A DNA stretch of 64,000 nucleotides. Source: Vibrio sp. FE10 (lineage in GTDB: Bacteria; Pseudomonadota; Gammaproteobacteria; Enterobacterales; Vibrionaceae). Position 1 is the first letter of the stretch, and every line of letters starts with the position of its first letter. The DNA lies in the NCBI RefSeq assembly GCF_030297155.1, contig NZ_AP028067.1, forward strand, positions 1,116,001 to 1,180,000, written 5' to 3'. Both the position numbers and the translations under genes were made by a program. This document shows, one piece after another, positions 16,940 to 26,022 of this stretch. The notes below the pieces were generated by a model. The model made no database searches and was not told where the DNA came from. It was given only the letters and a program-made list of their open reading frames with translations.

Positions 16940-18310
16940 ATGTTATCGATCTTTGATATCTACAAAATTGGTGTGGGGCCATCGAGCTCACACACTAACG
17001 GCCCAATGATTGCGGGTTTCCATTTCACTCAATTGGTCGCGGATAAAATCACGGAAGTGGTTCGTGTTCAGGTCGATCTTTATGGTTCGTTATCGTTAAC
17101 CGGAATAGGGCACCATACCGACAGAGCAACCATCTTGGGTTTGCTCGGCAATAAGCCAGACACGATTAAGATCACCAGCGCTAATGAAGCGATGCGCCTT
17201 GCTATCGACAGTGGTGAAATGCAGCTGAGTGGCCATCACACCATTGGCTTCAATTATCAAACCGACATGCTATTCCACGAAGATAATCTGCCTTTGCATG
17301 AGAACGGCATGATGATTACCGCGTTCGATCAAAGCGGTAATGTGATTGTTGATGAAACCTATTACTCCATTGGTGGTGGCTTTATTGCAACCGCGGATGA
17401 GCTGCAAAACGGCACTCAAACCCAAGCCGTAGAAGTCCCTTTCCCATTCAAAAATGCCGATGAAATGCTGCGAAAAGCAGAAGACAGCGGCATGAGCTTG
17501 GGTGGCATGATTCTGAAAAATGAAGCGGCTTTCCAAGGCGATGATGTTATCTCAGAAAAAGCCGATCAAATTTGGCGAGTAATGACTCGTTGCATGGAAC
17601 GCGGATTTGAAACCGAAGGTATTCTTGATGGCGGTTTGAACGTCACACGTCGAGCGCCAAACTTGTTGAAGAAGCTTGAAGCTAATGCGGCGGTTGAAAA
17701 CGATCCAATGGAAATCATGGACTGGATTAACTTGTTTGCTTTTGCGGTTAGCGAAGAAAATGCAGCTGGCGGTCAAGTGGTGACATCACCCACCAATGGT
17801 GCTGCGGGTGTGATTCCTGCGGTATTGATGTATTACCATCGCTTCATTAAAGAACTCGATACCAAGCAACTGAAAGATTTCTTAGCGGTATCAGGCGCGA
17901 TTGGTATTTTGTACAAAACCAATGCTTCCATTTCTGGCGCGGAAGTAGGGTGCCAAGGTGAAGTGGGTGTGTCATCTTCTATGGCGGCAGCAGGTTTAAC
18001 GGCATTACGTGGTGGCAGCAATGAGCAGATTTGTATTGCAGCAGAGATTGCGATGGAGCATTCACTCGGTATGACATGTGACCCGATTGGTGGCTTGGTA
18101 CAAGTGCCATGTATTGAACGAAATGCGATGGGTTCCATGAAGGCGATTAATGCTTCACGAATGGCGCTCAAACGTAACAGCAAGAGCCTGATCTCATTAG
18201 ATAAAGTGATTGCCACTATGTATCAGACGGGTAAAGACATGAATAAGAAGTATCGTGAAACGTCTCTAGGTGGTTTGGCACTGATTCACTTAGCTCACCC
18301 TTGTGAATAG
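16940..18310 (+). CDS. sdaA: L-serine ammonia-lyase (single chain, Fe-S)
   Basis: This 456-residue protein has the beta domain first (SIFDIYKIGVGPSSSHTNGP) and then the catalytic alpha domain with cluster cysteines in EVGCQGEVGVSSSMAAAG and MTCDPIGGLVQVPCIERN. It converts L-serine to pyruvate and ammonia with a 4Fe-4S cluster. The start at 16940 matches the conserved N-terminus (MLSIFDIYKIG); an upstream in-frame ATG overlaps the symporter gene. It is co-transcribed with the symporter. The neighbouring Lrp and LysE genes also fit amino-acid handling. Confidence 0.95.
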   Translation: MLSIFDIYKIGVGPSSSHTNGPMIAGFHFTQLVADKITEVVRVQVDLYGSLSLTGIGHHTDRATILGLLGNKPDTIKITSANEAMRLAIDSGEMQLSGHHTIGFNYQTDMLFHEDNLPLHENGMMITAFDQSGNVIVDETYYSIGGGFIATADELQNGTQTQAVEVPFPFKNADEMLRKAEDSGMSLGGMILKNEAAFQGDDVISEKADQIWRVMTRCMERGFETEGILDGGLNVTRRAPNLLKKLEANAAVENDPMEIMDWINLFAFAVSEENAAGGQVVTSPTNGAAGVIPAVLMYYHRFIKELDTKQLKDFLAVSGAIGILYKTNASISGAEVGCQGEVGVSSSMAAAGLTALRGGSNEQICIAAEIAMEHSLGMTCDPIGGLVQVPCIERNAMGSMKAINASRMALKRNSKSLISLDKVIATMYQTGKDMNKKYRETSLGGLALIHLAHPCE

Positions 18311-18342
18311 AAAGCGTAAATAAATAACATCCGTTTCAAAAT

Positions 18343-18395
18343 AACAAAGCCCAATCCCTAAGTTTTAGAAATCTAAGGAGCTGGGCTTTTGTTTT
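18343..18395. terminator. Terminator between sdaA and the Lrp-family gene
   Basis: AACAAAGCCCA and TGGGCTTTTGTT pair across a loop that itself contains a CTAAG-type mini-stem. Convergent genes flank it. Confidence 0.7.
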
Positions 18396-18427
18396 GTTTA
18401 AAGAAATGTTCGGTCAGGAGAAGCGAA

Positions 18428-18913
18428 CTAGTCTTCAAGAGGCAGCAGATAGCTGTTTTTCAATTCTTTAACCGATATGTTGGATTGAAGCGCGCTCACG
18501 CCTTTGACTCGCCTGATCGAGCTAATACGCTCAAAGTACTCTTCCAAATCTTTAGCCAACACTTGCACCATGTAGTCAGCACCACCTGCAATGCAATGAC
18601 ACATCGGAATCCAATCGGTTACTTCAACAAATTCTTCAAACGGTTCGGTGTTTTCAACCTCGTGGTTGCCTAGAGTCACTAAGGTAAAACCTGCTACGTG
18701 CAAACCTAACTTCTTGCGGTTTAGCTTTGCGGCGTAACCATCGATATAGCCAGTCTCTTCCATACGTTTCCAGCGGCGCCAGCATGGGGTTTCACTGAGG
18801 TTAACCTTTTCAGCGAGCTTACTGTTGCTCATGCGACCGTCTTGTTGGATGTGTCCTAAGATGGCGATATCTGTGTCATCTAACACTTCTTTAGTGGATT
18901 CTTTCTGTTTCAT
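18428..18913 (-). CDS. Lrp/AsnC-family transcriptional regulator
   Basis: This 161-residue protein has the helix-turn-helix LDDTDIAILGHIQQDGRMSNSKLAEKVNLSETPCWRRWKRMEE shape at about residues 10-55 and the RAM ligand-binding domain after it (GADYMVQVLAKDLEEYFE). The family senses amino acids. It is divergent from a LysE-family exporter with 122 bases between the starts, the classic regulator-exporter pair, so it probably controls that gene and possibly sdaA. Confidence 0.9.
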   Translation of the reverse strand: MKQKESTKEVLDDTDIAILGHIQQDGRMSNSKLAEKVNLSETPCWRRWKRMEETGYIDGYAAKLNRKKLGLHVAGFTLVTLGNHEVENTEPFEEFVEVTDWIPMCHCIAGGADYMVQVLAKDLEEYFERISSIRRVKGVSALQSNISVKELKNSYLLPLED

Positions 18914-19035
18914 GGCTATTTTAGATAAGTCGTGCTCAAATTTGCATTAATATTAGCCTATATAGCAATTTAATTCCTAGTCGAATCTGTAAACTCTCTC
19001 CGTATAAATACTTTACTTATTAGGAGTGAGAGGAA

Positions 19036-19635
19036 ATGAGCTCTCAGTTAATGCTGGCGTTCTTGCTGTTTTCAATATCTATTGCAATTACACCTGGGGC
19101 AGGAAATATCGCATTACTTGGGATATCAAGTCGTTATGGATTTGCCGCGACTTTACCTTTTATATCTGGAAACGCTTTTGGCATCATCATCGTACTGGCG
19201 GGTTCTAGCGTCGGTTTGGTGAGCCTATTCACCCTTTATCCAGAGCTATACAACATTTTGAAATACGCGGGCGCGGCTTACTTGCTGTTCATGGCGTGGT
19301 CGATTGCGAATATGCAAATCGAAGAAAGCACCGTCGACAATCGCTCGGGCTTTATGTCTGGCGTATTGGTGCAGGTGTTGAACCCTAAAGGTTGGATTGC
19401 TTCGTTAACCGTGTTTTCACAGTTCATCACTCCAAACGCAGACTACCTGATTCAAGTGGTGACCATTATTGCTGGTATGGTGATCACGGGCGTACCGTGC
19501 ATGTTGGTGTGGGCGTATTGCGGCACCATGCTTAAAAAGCTACTGCAATCACCGAAGCAGATGATGTTTGTGAACCGTTGCTTGGGCGGAAGCTTAGCTA
19601 TGGTGGTTGCCTTTATGCTTTATCAACCTGCATAA
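19036..19635 (+). CDS. LysE/RhtB-family amino-acid exporter
   Basis: This 199-residue inner-membrane protein has the family start FLLFSISIAITPGAGNIALLG, about six membrane segments, and GVLVQVLNPKGWIASLTVFSQF in the middle. It exports amino acids or homoserine-like compounds. A strong GGAGTGAG site precedes ATG 19036. It is divergent from the Lrp-type regulator, its probable controller. The exported amino acid is not identifiable. Confidence 0.9.
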   Translation: MSSQLMLAFLLFSISIAITPGAGNIALLGISSRYGFAATLPFISGNAFGIIIVLAGSSVGLVSLFTLYPELYNILKYAGAAYLLFMAWSIANMQIEESTVDNRSGFMSGVLVQVLNPKGWIASLTVFSQFITPNADYLIQVVTIIAGMVITGVPCMLVWAYCGTMLKKLLQSPKQMMFVNRCLGGSLAMVVAFMLYQPA

Positions 19636-19645
19636 AGCGTCGCTA

Positions 19646-19682
19646 CAAATAAAAAAACCACTCCTAAATCCATAGGAGTGGT
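19646..19682 (-). terminator. Terminator after ahpF
   Basis: ACCACTCCTA and TAGGAGTGGT form a 10-bp stem; on the minus strand it is followed by a T run (A7 on the plus strand). It may also end the LysE gene, though no T run follows on the plus strand. Confidence 0.75.
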
Positions 19683-19748
19683 GTCTAAAAATCGACTAAG
19701 TCGTTAACAATAAAGTATTAAGCTAACAAATATTTAAGGAATCTTGAG

Positions 19749-19778
19749 TTAAAAGCTTTTAAGCCTAAAAGCTTTTAA
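19749..19778. repeat. Tandem AAAAGCTTTT palindromes
   Basis: Two self-complementary units, TTAAAAGCTTTTAA and TAAAAGCTTTTAAA, lie side by side just after ahpF. They can form alternative hairpins before the main terminator. No function is known. Confidence 0.5.
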
Positions 19779-19787
19779 ATATAAAGG

Positions 19788-21380
19788 TTAAGCCGTTTCA
19801 GCCTCTTTAACCGGAGCTGAGTTACGGATTAGATGGTCAAATGCGCCTAAACTTGCTTTTGCACCTTCACCCATCGCAATGATGATCTGTTTGTAAGGTA
19901 CTGTCGTTACATCACCCGCTGCAAATACACCTTTCATTGATGTTGCACCATGAGCGTTAATTTCAATCTCACCACGTGGTGACAGCTCAACTTTTGAACC
20001 CTTCAACCATTCGCTATTTGGCATCAGGCCGATTTGAACAAAGATACCCGCTAGTTCGATCTGTTTAAGTTCATCGGTGTTGCGGTCTTTGTATTCCAAA
20101 GCCGTTACTCGGTTGCCATCGCCAATCACTTGCGTTGTTTGCGCCATCTTGATGATTTCGATGTTTGGCGTTGCGTTTGCTTTGTCGATAAGCACTTGGT
20201 CGGCACGCAGTGTGTCTGCGAATTCAAGTACGGTTACGTGTTCAACGATACCCGCCAAATCAATCGCTGCCTCGATGCCTGAGTTACCGCCACCAATAAC
20301 CGCTGTTTTCTTACCCTTGAACAGTGGACCGTCACAGTGTGGGCAATAAGCAACGCCTTTGTTGCGGTACTCTTGCTCACCCGGAACGTTCATTTCACGC
20401 CAGCGTGCACCCGTACTTGTGATGACGGTGCGAGCTCGCAGTGTTGCGCCGCTTTCAAGTTCAACGTGGATGTAGCCGTCTTTTGTATCTTCAGCCGCGA
20501 TGATGTTAGCCGCGCGCTGCTCAGTTATTACCTCAACGCCGTACTCTTTTACGTGCTCTTCTAGGCTAGCCACTAGCTTAGGGCCCGTTGTTGCTTTTAC
20601 TGAGATAAAGTTCTCAATCGCCATGGTATCCATCACTTGACCACCGAATCGGTCAGCAACCACACCGGTGCGAATGCCTTTACGTGCTGCGTAGATAGCT
20701 GCTGAAGAACCCGCAGGGCCACCACCGACAACCAATACATCAAACGGTGCTTGTTCGTTTAGGTTGGCTGCTTTCTTTTCTGCAGCGCCTGAATCAACTT
20801 TGTTGAGGATTTCAGCCAATGACATACGTCCCTGACCAAATAGCTCACCGTTAATGAATACGCTCGGTACCGCCATGATGTCGCGAGACTTCACTTCTTC
20901 TTGGAACGCAGCGCCATCAATCATGGTTGTCTTAATTAGCGGATTAATCGCTGACATCATGTTGAATGCCTGAACCACTTCTGGACAGTTTTGGCACGAT
21001 AACGAGATGAAAATCTCTACATTAAGCTCTTGGTCTAATTCTTTAATTTGCTCGATTACGTCAGCTTCAAGCTTGATTGGGTGACCACCACTGTGAAGCA
21101 GTGCCAGTACCAGTGAGGTGAACTCGTGACCCATTGGTAGACCTGCGAAACCGATCGCAGTGCCTTTCTCTTGGTTCACGACCTGCATGATAGGGCGGCG
21201 AGTGCTTGCGCTGTCATCTCGAACTACTTCAATTTTATCAGTGAGAGAGGCGATATCATTCGCCAGATCTTGAAGTTTGTTTGCGGTATCGCTGTTATCA
21301 AGGCTCAGCACTAACTGAACATTGGTTTTTAGGTTTTCTAGGTATGCTTTTAGCTGCTGCTTCATTGCTTGATCTAACAT
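19788..21380 (-). CDS. ahpF: Alkyl hydroperoxide reductase subunit F
   Basis: This 530-residue protein has an N-terminal double-thioredoxin domain with the CQNCPEV disulfide ([14 protein letters not shown]) and a thioredoxin-reductase-like C-terminal half: [17 protein letters not shown] for [13 protein letters not shown] for the second redox-active disulfide, and [15 protein letters not shown] for NAD(P)H. It passes electrons from NADH to AhpC. The open frame extends to 21509, but ATG 21380 has an AGGCACG site and starts the conserved [17 protein letters not shown]. ahpC lies upstream on the same strand with 229 bases between. Confidence 0.96.
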   Translation of the reverse strand: MLDQAMKQQLKAYLENLKTNVQLVLSLDNSDTANKLQDLANDIASLTDKIEVVRDDSASTRRPIMQVVNQEKGTAIGFAGLPMGHEFTSLVLALLHSGGHPIKLEADVIEQIKELDQELNVEIFISLSCQNCPEVVQAFNMMSAINPLIKTTMIDGAAFQEEVKSRDIMAVPSVFINGELFGQGRMSLAEILNKVDSGAAEKKAANLNEQAPFDVLVVGGGPAGSSAAIYAARKGIRTGVVADRFGGQVMDTMAIENFISVKATTGPKLVASLEEHVKEYGVEVITEQRAANIIAAEDTKDGYIHVELESGATLRARTVITSTGARWREMNVPGEQEYRNKGVAYCPHCDGPLFKGKKTAVIGGGNSGIEAAIDLAGIVEHVTVLEFADTLRADQVLIDKANATPNIEIIKMAQTTQVIGDGNRVTALEYKDRNTDELKQIELAGIFVQIGLMPNSEWLKGSKVELSPRGEIEINAHGATSMKGVFAAGDVTTVPYKQIIIAMGEGAKASLGAFDHLIRNSAPVKEAETA

Positions 21381-21609
21381 AATCGTGCCTGCTCTTAAAT
21401 TCTGTGTCTTGGTATTGACCAATACCTTCTTGCTGAAAAAGGAAAAATAAAAAGGGGGCGCAAGTCGGCAAATATTGTGATGTTGATGGCTTGAAAGGGT
21501 GGCGCGCAACTGCCCTTTAGGAGGGGGGCCGAAGCGCGCCTGTAGAACCGTTTAACTGTTCTGTTTTACTTGTTCTTTCTTAGCAGTTCTTGTTTGAACT
21601 AGGCTTTGA

Positions 21610-22167
21610 TTAAATCTTGCCTACTAGGTCTAGAGATGGCGCTAGAGTCTCTTCGCCTTCTTTCCATTTAGCTGGGCAAACTTCACCTGGGTGAGCGGCT
21701 ACGTATTGTGCTGCTTTAACCTTGCGCAGTAGGTCTTCAGCGTCACGGCCGATACCTTCAGCAGTAATTTCCATTGCTTGGATAACGCCTTCTGGGTCGA
21801 TTAGGAACGTTGCACGGTCTGCAAGGCCCTGACCTTCACGCATAACGTTGAAGTTATTTGTGATGTTGCCTGTTTGGTCGCCTACCATGAAGTATTCGAT
21901 AGTGCCGATTTTGTCAGAAGTATCGTGCCATGCTTTGTGAGAGAAGTGCGTGTCAGTTGATACTGAGTAAACTTCTACACCGCGAGATTGAAGCTCTGCG
22001 TATTTGTCTTGTAGGTCAACTAGCTCAGTTGGACATACGAACGTGAAATCTGCTGGGTAGAAGAAGAATACAGCCCACTTGCCTTTAACGTCTTGCTCAG
22101 TGATTTCTACGAATTCGCCGTTTTTGAATGCTGTTGCGTTGAATGGTTTGATTTCTGTGTTGATCAT
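21610..22167 (-). CDS. ahpC: Alkyl hydroperoxide reductase subunit C (peroxiredoxin)
   Basis: This 185-residue 2-Cys peroxiredoxin has the peroxidatic Cys in [13 protein letters not shown] (about residue 45) and the resolving Cys in [11 protein letters not shown] near the C-terminus, as in enterobacterial AhpC. It reduces H2O2 and organic peroxides in the cytosol and is recycled by AhpF. A candidate OxyR site (22275-22309) lies about 110 bases upstream, fitting peroxide induction. The 229-base gap to ahpF has no obvious strong terminator, so read-through is likely. Confidence 0.97.
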   Translation of the reverse strand: MINTEIKPFNATAFKNGEFVEITEQDVKGKWAVFFFYPADFTFVCPTELVDLQDKYAELQSRGVEVYSVSTDTHFSHKAWHDTSDKIGTIEYFMVGDQTGNITNNFNVMREGQGLADRATFLIDPEGVIQAMEITAEGIGRDAEDLLRKVKAAQYVAAHPGEVCPAKWKEGEETLAPSLDLVGKI

Positions 22168-22274
22168 GATGCGACTCTCTTTCTAATTTGTAGTGTTTAA
22201 CGCTATCCCGCGTCGATGGAGATATATTGCATTCGCACCGGAAATTAGTGAAATCGGACATTTCTATAGATTCA

Positions 22275-22309
22275 ATAGGCAAATCCTATCTTTGATAGAA
22301 GAAGGCTAT
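22275..22309 (-). promoter_or_regulatory. Candidate OxyR site
   Basis: Two ATAG-N7-CTAT half-sites are present (22275-22289 and 22295-22309), upstream of ahpC. The gap between them is 5 bases rather than the 7 of the known consensus, so the match is good but not perfect. Confidence 0.55.
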
Positions 22310-22379
22310 CGATAAAAGCTATCAACAGAAGTTATCGACAAAACTTATCAACAAAGCTTATCAACAAAAGCGATCAAAG
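22305..22379 (+). repeat. Degenerate 13-bp tandem repeat with DnaA-box-like units
   Basis: Five to six units read GCTATCGATAAAA, GCTATCAACAGAA, GTTATCGACAAAA, CTTATCAACAAA, GCTTATCAACAAAA and GCGATCAAAG. TTATCGACA (22332-22340) and TTATCAACA (22345-22353 and 22358-22366) are each one mismatch from the DnaA box TTATCCACA. Confidence 0.7.
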
Positions 22380-22542
22380 TGGGCAGCGCTCTATTTGGGT
22401 AGCTATGCTCTTTAGGTTGTTCTCTATTTAGGCTTATCTCTATTCACGCAAGCCTCTATGTATCTATTTATCTATATGTAGGCAAGGGCAGGTGTGGCTT
22501 CTTTAAGGGAGCTGAGATCTCTGTAAATCAGTAAATAACAAA

Positions 22543-22573
22543 AAATTATCATTAATATAATTTATGATAATTT
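22543..22573. promoter_or_regulatory. AT-rich inverted repeat upstream of the VOC gene
   Basis: AAATTATCAT and ATGATAATTT form perfect 10-bp arms with an 11-base spacer, about 100 bases before the VOC start. The arms resemble parts of Fur/MntR-type sites but do not fit a full consensus. Confidence 0.45.
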
Positions 22574-22672
22574 CATTTAATCAAGCCATCTCCCTATACT
22601 CTCTTCATCGAAACGAAATACCGAAGCTAGTCTTCGAAACACACAGAATTAAAAACGAATTTGGAGCAAGTT

Positions 22673-23164
22673 ATGAAAATGAATCACGTAGGCCTAATGG
22701 TTGGCGATATGGACAAAGCGGTTGAGTTTTACACGAAAGCTTTAGGTCTAAGAATCGTAATGAACAACACCAAAGTAATGGAAGAGCGCGAATCAGCAAT
22801 CGGCCGTATGTGTATCGCAGTATTTGGTGAAGGCTTCAAAGGCTTCAACATTGCACACCTAGTAACTTCAGATGGCATCGGTGTTGAGCTGTTCGAAATG
22901 AAAGATCGTCAAGAGCGTCACGAAGTTGATTTCTCTCGCCTAGGCATCTTCCACTTCTGTCTACAGCTTCCAAAAGAGCAGTTCCATTCAGCAATCAAGC
23001 GTGTTGAAGAGTATGGCGGTAAGGTTCGTATGGACATCATGCGTTACCACCCAGAAGACGAACTAAAACAAGCACAAATGGTTTACCTAGAAGACCCGTT
23101 TGGGAACCTATTCGAATTCTACTCGCACACATACGAAGATACATACGCGACTGATTACGAGTAA
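22673..23164 (+). CDS. VOC-family protein
   Basis: This 163-residue protein starts KMNHVGLMVGDMDKAVEFYT, with the metal-site His, and ends with YLEDPFGNLFEFYSH. Both ends fit the vicinal-oxygen-chelate fold. ATG 22673 has a GGAG site; a TTG four codons earlier does not. Function is unassigned. The last nine codons are echoed 1.7 kb downstream at 24859-24888 (EEAYVTDYE against EDTYATDYE), followed by a related terminator, which suggests a lost paralogue or a duplication. Confidence 0.85.
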   Translation: MKMNHVGLMVGDMDKAVEFYTKALGLRIVMNNTKVMEERESAIGRMCIAVFGEGFKGFNIAHLVTSDGIGVELFEMKDRQERHEVDFSRLGIFHFCLQLPKEQFHSAIKRVEEYGGKVRMDIMRYHPEDELKQAQMVYLEDPFGNLFEFYSHTYEDTYATDYE

Positions 23165-23211
23165 TAGCGTTACTGCCTTCTATAGGTAGAAAAACCGAAA
23201 CACCCCCTAAA

Positions 23212-23242
23212 GAGGATTGGTAGAGATACCAGTCCTTTTTTT
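23212..23242 (+). terminator. Terminator A after the VOC gene
   Basis: The stem is built on AGGATTGGTA and TACCAGTCCT with an AGA(GA) loop, followed by T7. It is the first of four near-identical hairpins (others at 24937, 27263 and 32890). Confidence 0.85.
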
Positions 23243-23245
23243 GTG

Positions 23246-23468
23246 TCTGCGGTATTTGGTTAGAGGTAACGAGTAAACTAGAGCAAGTGAGTGCTTTGTG
23301 TGTTCTCCGCTGCACTAAAACAAGCCGACAGTGTCGCTCTATAGTGCAGCATTGGCTTGATCGAAAGCTTAACTGATTGATAAATATAATGTTAAACCGT
23401 TGGCATATATGTTGCTCTATTGCCTTTATGTAAATTGTATACAATAAAAAATACATAAAGGAAGTCAC
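23246..23468. promoter_or_regulatory. Permease promoter region
   Basis: It holds a 9-bp inverted repeat (GCTGCACTA 23309-23317 and TAGTGCAGC 23342-23350) and the perfect 12-bp palindrome ATTGTATACAAT (23434-23445), 24 bases before the permease start. The palindrome resembles operators of GntR/FadR-type repressors; no such regulator is in the window. Confidence 0.45.
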
Positions 23469-24845
23469 ATGGAACAGAACAGTGAATTGATCTACGGATT
23501 AGACGATCGACCATCAGTCAAAGCAGCCAGCTACGCAGCGCTGCAGCATGTATTAGCCAGCTTTGTTGGCATTATCACACCCACGCTCATTATTGGCGGT
23601 GTCTTAGGATTAGGTGAACACATCCCTTATTTGATCAGCATGGCATTGATGGTGTCTGGGGTCGGTACCTTTATCCAAGCTAGAAAAATAGGGCCAGTCG
23701 GCGCAGGGATGATCTGTGTCCAAGGAACCAGCTTTGCGTTCTTAGGTTCCGTACTAGGCGCGGGTTTTCTGGTGAAAGCGAATGGAGGCGGGCCGGATGA
23801 AATGCTCGCTACCATTTTCGGTGTCTGCTTCTTTGGTGCATTTGTTGAAATCGTCCTATCGCGCTTTATCGAAAGACTCAAAGTCGTTATCACGCCTGTT
23901 GTTACCGGCATCGTTATCACGACGATTGGTGTCTCTTTGATTAAAGTTGGCGTCACTGATATCGCTGGTGGTGTTGGTGCAGAAGATTTTGGATCAGGAA
24001 GCAACCTGATGCTGGGTGCGATTGTGCTCGGAACCATAGTGGCACTTAACCTTAGCAACAACACCATGGTAAGGCTGTCGTCGATTTTAGTCGGTCTGGT
24101 TGTCGGGTGGGGCGTTGCTATTCTGATGGGCAAAGCGCCAATGGTTTCTTTTGCATCGCAGCCGCTATTGAGTATTCCTGTTCCGTTTAAATATGGTTTC
24201 GCTTTTGATTGGCAAGCATTCCTGCCGATTGCTTTTATCTACTTGATTACCGTTATTGAAACAACCGGTGACCTTACCGCTAACAGTATGTTTTCAGGCC
24301 AACCAGTCAAGGGGCCAAAATACATCAATCGACTCAAGGCGGGCGTGCTAGGTGACGGTGTGAACTCGCTTATCGCCGCAGTATTCAACACTTTTCCAAA
24401 CACGACTTTCAGCCAGAACAATGGCGTGATTCACTTTACGGGGATTGCGAGTCGCTACATTGGCTACTTCATCGCGGCCATTCTTTTTCTATTAGGGCTA
24501 TTTCCTATCTTAGGCGCGGTATTAATGACGATTCCAAAGCCAGTATTTGGCGGGGCGACATTAGTCATGTTCGGCACAGTTGCTGCAGCGGGCATCAAGA
24601 TTATTGCTAGTGAGAAGCTGGATCGCCGCAGAATCATGACGATTGCCATTTCATTAGGTTTAGGCCTTGGGGTCATGCTAGTACCGGATTTATTAAAAGA
24701 AGCACCCAAGCTAGTGCAAAGCATATTTGGCTCGCCAGTCACGATGTCGGGTGTTGCTGCTCTGGTGATTACTGGGCTGATGTCTCTGGTTCCAGAAAAC
24801 AAAGCCCAGCCTGTGGCAAGTTCGGTACAAACCAGTAAAGCGTAA
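23469..24845 (+). CDS. NCS2-family xanthine/uracil permease
   Basis: This 458-residue inner-membrane protein has about 14 membrane segments. ETTGDLTANSMFSGQPVKG and the downstream SQNNGVIHFTGIASRYIG stretch match the nucleobase-binding region of NCS2 permeases; the NGVI-TG-ASR form is closer to xanthine/urate carriers than to UraA. It imports purine or pyrimidine bases with a proton or Na+. AAAGGAAG precedes ATG 23469, and a repressor-like palindrome overlaps the promoter. Confidence 0.88.
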   Translation: MEQNSELIYGLDDRPSVKAASYAALQHVLASFVGIITPTLIIGGVLGLGEHIPYLISMALMVSGVGTFIQARKIGPVGAGMICVQGTSFAFLGSVLGAGFLVKANGGGPDEMLATIFGVCFFGAFVEIVLSRFIERLKVVITPVVTGIVITTIGVSLIKVGVTDIAGGVGAEDFGSGSNLMLGAIVLGTIVALNLSNNTMVRLSSILVGLVVGWGVAILMGKAPMVSFASQPLLSIPVPFKYGFAFDWQAFLPIAFIYLITVIETTGDLTANSMFSGQPVKGPKYINRLKAGVLGDGVNSLIAAVFNTFPNTTFSQNNGVIHFTGIASRYIGYFIAAILFLLGLFPILGAVLMTIPKPVFGGATLVMFGTVAAAGIKIIASEKLDRRRIMTIAISLGLGLGVMLVPDLLKEAPKLVQSIFGSPVTMSGVAALVITGLMSLVPENKAQPVASSVQTSKA

Positions 24846-24858
24846 CTTATACAGCTGC

Positions 24859-24888
24859 GAAGAAGCGTACGTGACTGATTATGAGTAA
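24859..24888 (+). pseudogene. Remnant of a VOC-type gene 3' end
   Basis: The ten codons read EEAYVTDYE and stop, nearly the same as the end of the VOC gene (EDTYATDYE). The following bases up to about 24970 are also alike, including the terminator. It is too short for a gene and is interpreted as the residue of a paralogue or duplication. Confidence 0.55.
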
Positions 24889-25193
24889 TAGCGTTATCTA
24901 TCTACCATAGGCAGAAAAACGAAACATCTCTAAATGAGGATTGGTAGAGATACCAATTCTTTTTTGTGTTTGGCTAATATTAGGGAGAAGTATTCTGAGG
25001 GCTGGGTTCGTTCAAATGGTTGTTTTTTATTGTATGGCTGGGAAGTTATTTTTTGACTCTTTCAACTGGTTAAGAGTTTTTGTTTCTAGATGAAGGAAAT
25101 GGCTTAGAAAGTAGAAGAGCAATGGCAACTAACTAAAATATCAATATCGAACTAAACTTCCTTAACGTCATTGGGTTAAGGGGGTAGTGTCTA
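24889..25193. other. Gap before the nuclease-like pair
   Basis: This stretch holds terminator B (24937-24965) and then about 230 bases of AT-rich sequence with no clear operator. It probably carries the promoter of the downstream pair. Confidence 0.5.
24937..24965 (+). terminator. Terminator B after the permease
   Basis: AGGATTGGTAGAGATACCAA begins the stem and TTCTTTTTT closes it. About 100 bases around it resemble the region of terminator A. Confidence 0.8.
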
Positions 25194-25946
25194 ATGAGAA
25201 GAGAATTTGAGCGATGGATGGTTAAGCAAGAGCGTAAAAAGCCAAATACTTCTTACCAATATGCTCAGGCTATCGAGAAAGTATCAAATCATTATTCGAC
25301 ACATACTCAGCAGAATATTGATTTATATAGAATTCTAGATACTGAGCTTTTATGGAACATTAAAGAAGATTATTCCATGCACGGGAAGTTTAGCGAGTTC
25401 GGTGGGAAAGGAAATGGGACGATTAGAAATGCTGTGGCCACTTATTACAGATATAGAATGGAGTGGGCAGTAAACTCATCTTTACCTAAAGATATTGAGG
25501 AAGAGGATAGCTCGACATCATCTGGTTGTGAGAGTAGCGATACTTCGGACGATAAGTATTTTAATTTATCTTATGAGCGTGATTTACAATCATCCATGAT
25601 TCTTCAAATCGATTCTCTTTTCCCAGAATATCAAATATATGGTGGTGATACTTTAGAAGGGGTGGAGTTTGCCATTAATGGAAAAAGAATAGATATTCTT
25701 TTAGAGCATCAATTAGACAAGACATTTTTAGCTCTAGAATTAAAAGCAGGAATAGCTGATTTTAAAGTGTTTGGTCAAGTCGCGATGTATCTAGGGTTAC
25801 TAGAAGAAAGATTTCCTGACCGGAGCTGTAAAGGAGTGATTGTTTGTGGTCAAGTCGATGAGTCATTAGCTCTTGCTTGTAAAATGAGTAATAGGGTCGC
25901 TTTAAAACAGTATGAAATGCAACTTGTACTAAATGATTATAAATAG
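25194..25946 (+). CDS. PDDEXK nuclease-like protein (NucS/DUF91-type C-terminus)
   Basis: This 250-residue protein has an N-terminal helical part (about 1-95, resembling the SAM-like/core-binding domain of tyrosine recombinases), an acidic Ser-rich linker (about 100-120), and a C-terminal nuclease-like domain. The latter holds Asp167 in KRIDILLEH, the Glu182-x-Lys184 pair in ALELKAGIADF, and Gln195 in GQVAMYLG. This D-ExK-Q order is the PDDEXK motif as in NucS. It has GGGGG before the ATG. Codon use and AT content look unlike neighbouring genes. It may cut DNA; target unknown. It is co-oriented with another PDDEXK-like gene 76 bases on. Confidence 0.65.
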   Translation: MRREFERWMVKQERKKPNTSYQYAQAIEKVSNHYSTHTQQNIDLYRILDTELLWNIKEDYSMHGKFSEFGGKGNGTIRNAVATYYRYRMEWAVNSSLPKDIEEEDSSTSSGCESSDTSDDKYFNLSYERDLQSSMILQIDSLFPEYQIYGGDTLEGVEFAINGKRIDILLEHQLDKTFLALELKAGIADFKVFGQVAMYLGLLEERFPDRSCKGVIVCGQVDESLALACKMSNRVALKQYEMQLVLNDYK

Positions 25947-26022
25947 GACTCCATTTAAATATTTAAGACATTTTCATACATTCGACTTAGCTTAGTTTAG
26001 GTATCAAATTTGAGGGAAAGAT

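Larger units (their letters stand above)
22168..22672. promoter_or_regulatory. Divergent control region of ahpC and the VOC gene
   Basis: This 505-base region has no supported ORF. It holds an OxyR-like site (22275-22309), a 13-bp degenerate tandem repeat (22305-22379) and an AT-rich perfect inverted repeat (22543-22573). Confidence 0.5.

Noticed and set aside
22305..22379. Replication origin
   Set aside because: DnaA-box-like units are present, but there is no dnaA, dnaN, parAB or rctB gene and no AT-rich unwinding element tied to it.
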